Position numbers and translations under genes: made by a program
Assembly: GCA_028876385.1 (NCBI GenBank)
Contig: JAGWSF010000139.1
Location: 1 to 39,996, forward strand
Length of the DNA stretch: 39,996 bases
Direction of reading: 5' to 3'
Origin: Acidobacteriota bacterium
GTDB lineage: Bacteria; Actinomycetota; Acidimicrobiia; Acidimicrobiales; Palsa-688
In this document: in pieces, positions 38,133 through 39,996 of the stretch
Layout of the letters: each line of letters starts with the position of its first letter
How positions within the stretch are numbered: position 1 is the first letter of the stretch
The notes under the pieces: model-generated
Told to the model about the DNA's origin: nothing
Databases searched by the model: none
What the model saw: the letters and a program-made list of their open reading frames with translations, nothing else

Positions 38133-39996
38133 CTAGCGGGTGATGACCGTGAAGAAGTCCCGGCTGCAGGTCGTCAGATAGGTGCAGTGGGGTACCGCGG
38201 CGGCTCCGCTTCCGCTGGGCGTGTAGTCGGCCGGCGTCTGGGTCTGGCCGGCGACGAGGGGCAGGGCCGGCGCGGTGTTCTGAGCGGCCCCGGCGAAGGT
38301 GATGGTCCCGGGGGCGGGGTACAAGAAGCCACGCACCAGCGGCGCGTTCATATCGAGTTCGAGAGCCCTTACCACCCCGTGGGCGAGCAGGGCGTTGGTC
38401 AACGCCGGGATGCTGACGTCGGTTCCGGCGGCCCAGACGATCTGGCCGGCGGCGGTGATACCGAGCGAGCTGCGAGCCACGAGGGGTGCAGCCCGGAATG
38501 CCACTCCCCACCACTGCTCGAGCTGCGTCTCGTTGGCGGGGTTCTGCAGCTGGGGTTGCCCACCGTCGACGAGCAGTTGCAGGTTCTGACGCACTGATGC
38601 CACCACGCGCCCCGGGGCCGGGACCTCCTCACCCCACGAGCCTATGTCGACGCCGCCGTCGGCGTAGATGACCACACTGGCCGCCCCCTCGACCAGCGGC
38701 ACGACCGTGTGGCCCTCCGAGAGCCAGCCCCCCCGGGAGTCGGCCATCTTGAATCCGGCGTTGAAGGCGGCCAGCAGGCTGGCCTGCTCGGCGGCCCCTA
38801 CGGCGGGGCCGTTCAGCCACGGTCCCGGCGAGCCGGGTTGGAGGGTCCCGGCGTGCAGCACGAGTCGGGTCCGGGCCGGGTCGAACTCGGCCACCGTTAT
38901 GGAACCCTGGCCGGGGCCGGCGGGAGGGGCCTGCCAGACGTCGTCGACGGTCAGGCCTCCGACGGTCTGGCTGGCGACGAGGGCCTGGTCGGCCACAGAC
39001 GTCGTCGGCAGGGGAGGCGCCCCCGCGGCGGTGGGGGCGGCCAGGAACTGCTCGAGGGCCTGGGCCACCCCTTGGGCCATGGCTTCCTGGCCGACCTCGG
39101 TGTCGGCGATCGAGGCCTCGAAGGGGTCGGTGATGTACAGCGGCTCGATCAGGGCGCCGGGCATGGAGCTGGGGGTGGGGTTGAATCCGTCCCCCGGCGG
39201 ACCGAGCAGCATCAGGTGCGAGTACGCGGCGGCCGCCGTCGACGCCGGCGGCCCCCCGAGCGAGGCGTCGTTCACCACCCCGCCGTCGGGGATCCCCCAG
39301 GCCTGGGCGTCGAAGCGGGCCATCACGTCGCCCTGCACCAGCTGAGCCAACTGGAGGTTCTGCTCGGAGAAAGGACGGGCCGTGTCGTAACCGGTGATGG
39401 AGCCGGCGGCGTTGGGTGGCCCGGCGTCGAAGTAGACTCCGACGAGGGCCTGGGCCCCCGATTCGTTGGCGCAGGCGTCGCGGGCGGCGACGTCGTCGTG
39501 GACCGCCTGGTCGGTGAGGATCCCGTTGGCCAGGTCGGCGCCGCTCAGCCGGCCGACCAGGCCCGGTCCGGTCCGCGACACCACCACGGTCAGGCCCTGA
39601 GCCCTCAGGAGCGGCACGGCGTCGAGCACCACGGCCAGGGTGAGGTCGGCTTCGTGGACGGTGACCCCGCTGGAAGTGGTGCCCACCGCACCCGGGTCGG
39701 GTCCGCCGTGGCCGGCGTCGAGGAACACGGTGCGGTGGCGGTCAGCGGCGGTAGGGGGGTACAGCACGCACGCCCCGGGCGCGAAGCGGGCGGCGTCCAC
39801 GGGGTGCGGGCCGGCCGGAGCCGGGACCGTGGTCGAAGTCGGGAGCCGGCTCCCCGAAGACGTCCCGGCCGGCCCGCCCCGCCCCGCCGCGCTGGCGCTT
39901 CTCGGGGGGTGCGTCGGCGACAGGAGCATCGCCGCGGTCATCGACGCCGCGGCTACCACCACACCTACCACCGCCGGTGCCCGCCGATCGAGCCGC
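38133..39996 (-). CDS. Exported two-domain protein: amidase_3-like plus phosphodiester-glycosidase-like (5' end outside window)
   Basis: Two domains are visible, numbering from the GTG at 39971. Residues about 80-310 match N-acetylmuramoyl-L-alanine amidases: zinc ligands H88 (DAGHGG) and E107 (VHEADL), catalytic E276 (GALIEPLY). The third zinc ligand, normally His in SIHxN, is Tyr180 (VGVYFDAG). Residues about 350-590 resemble the NAGPA/phosphodiester glycosidase domain (AAFNAGFKM, VVIYADGG, RQNLQLLVDGG, ARSSLGI, VVRALELDMN). The frame stays open upstream to the window end (RLDRRAPA then a hydrophobic stretch), so the signal anchor continues and the true start is outside. Probably a cell-wall enzyme or a wall-binding protein with an inactive amidase domain. 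The downstream neighbour is the membrane protein. Confidence 0.82.
   Translation of the reverse strand, partial: RLDRRAPAVVGVVVAAASMTAAMLLSPTHPPRSASAAGRGGPAGTSSGSRLPTSTTVPAPAGPHPVDAARFAPGACVLYPPTAADRHRTVFLDAGHGGPDPGAVGTTSSGVTVHEADLTLAVVLDAVPLLRAQGLTVVVSRTGPGLVGRLSGADLANGILTDQAVHDDVAARDACANESGAQALVGVYFDAGPPNAAGSITGYDTARPFSEQNLQLAQLVQGDVMARFDAQAWGIPDGGVVNDASLGGPPASTAAAAYSHLMLLGPPGDGFNPTPSSMPGALIEPLYITDPFEASIADTEVGQEAMAQGVAQALEQFLAAPTAAGAPPLPTTSVADQALVASQTVGGLTVDDVWQAPPAGPGQGSITVAEFDPARTRLVLHAGTLQPGSPGPWLNGPAVGAAEQASLLAAFNAGFKMADSRGGWLSEGHTVVPLVEGAASVVIYADGGVDIGSWGEEVPAPGRVVASVRQNLQLLVDGGQPQLQNPANETQLEQWWGVAFRAAPLVARSSLGITAAGQIVWAAGTDVSIPALTNALLAHGVVRALELDMNAPLVRGFLYPAPGTITFAGAAQNTAPALPLVAGQTQTPADYTPSGSGAAAVPHCTYLTTCSRDFFTVITR

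Noticed and set aside
1..39996. CRISPR array, transposon ends, tRNA or rRNA genes
   Set aside because: No regularly spaced palindromic repeats with unique spacers, no transposase-like gene and no tRNA cloverleaf was recognised by eye.

Overview
The window is about 40 kb of G+C-rich, densely packed bacterial DNA. A high-G+C actinobacterium is the best reading, possibly of the Acidimicrobiia type; this is inferred from gene content, GTG/TTG starts and repeated leaderless-start architecture, and no rRNA or marker gene confirms it. I see no rRNA, tRNA, CRISPR array, transposase or phage gene. All gaps between genes are under 300 bases.

Region 1 (1-18640) looks like an uptake and catabolism island for a nitrogen-containing, probably heterocyclic, compound. 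After a 5'-truncated hydantoinase-B/oxoprolinase gene come a Rieske oxygenase, a complete BMP-type (nucleoside-family) ABC importer (lipoprotein, double ATPase, two permeases), a zinc-type quinone/alcohol oxidoreductase, an O-methyltransferase-like protein, a VOC (glyoxalase-fold) protein, an ATZ/TRZ-type amidohydrolase, a ferritin-like protein and a second Rieske oxygenase. Most neighbours overlap by ATGA or are a few bases apart, so this is one translationally coupled operon. Behind it lie two more VOC genes, a strong hairpin, a formamidase/acetamidase, then on the minus strand a second amidohydrolase with an NTF2-like protein. A HAD phosphatase and a TauD-type dioxygenase end the region. 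A plausible logic is import, oxidative opening or dealkylation, hydrolytic deamination and ring cleavage, and release of formamide or ammonia. The substrate cannot be read from sequence.

Region 2 (18640-29200) is mixed: an aldo/keto reductase behind a palindromic operator, a patatin plus PlsC-like acyltransferase pair, a four-copy 19-bp tandem repeat before a VIT-family iron/manganese transporter, an ApbE flavin transferase with a small repeat protein, a SAM methyltransferase, an adenosine deaminase-like enzyme, a 14-TM MFS exporter, and an ATP-grasp ligase preceded by a possible 36-residue leaderless small gene.

Region 3 (29200-32300) is a minus-strand DUF1800-DUF1501-DUF427 group. Region 4 (32300-36870) is a TetR regulator with an operator abutting its start codon, a nitronate monooxygenase-like flavoprotein, a cytochrome P450, a STAS protein and a short-chain dehydrogenase. 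Region 5 (36900-end, minus strand) holds a polytopic membrane protein and a two-domain exported protein (amidase_3-like plus phosphodiester-glycosidase-like) that lacks one expected zinc ligand and runs off the window.

Two themes cross the regions. At least five genes have a TAnnnT -10 hexamer 6-7 bases before the start codon, with a further near case, indicating leaderless transcripts. Two of these promoters also carry TGGTCTGAC half-sites resembling GntR/FadR-type operators.
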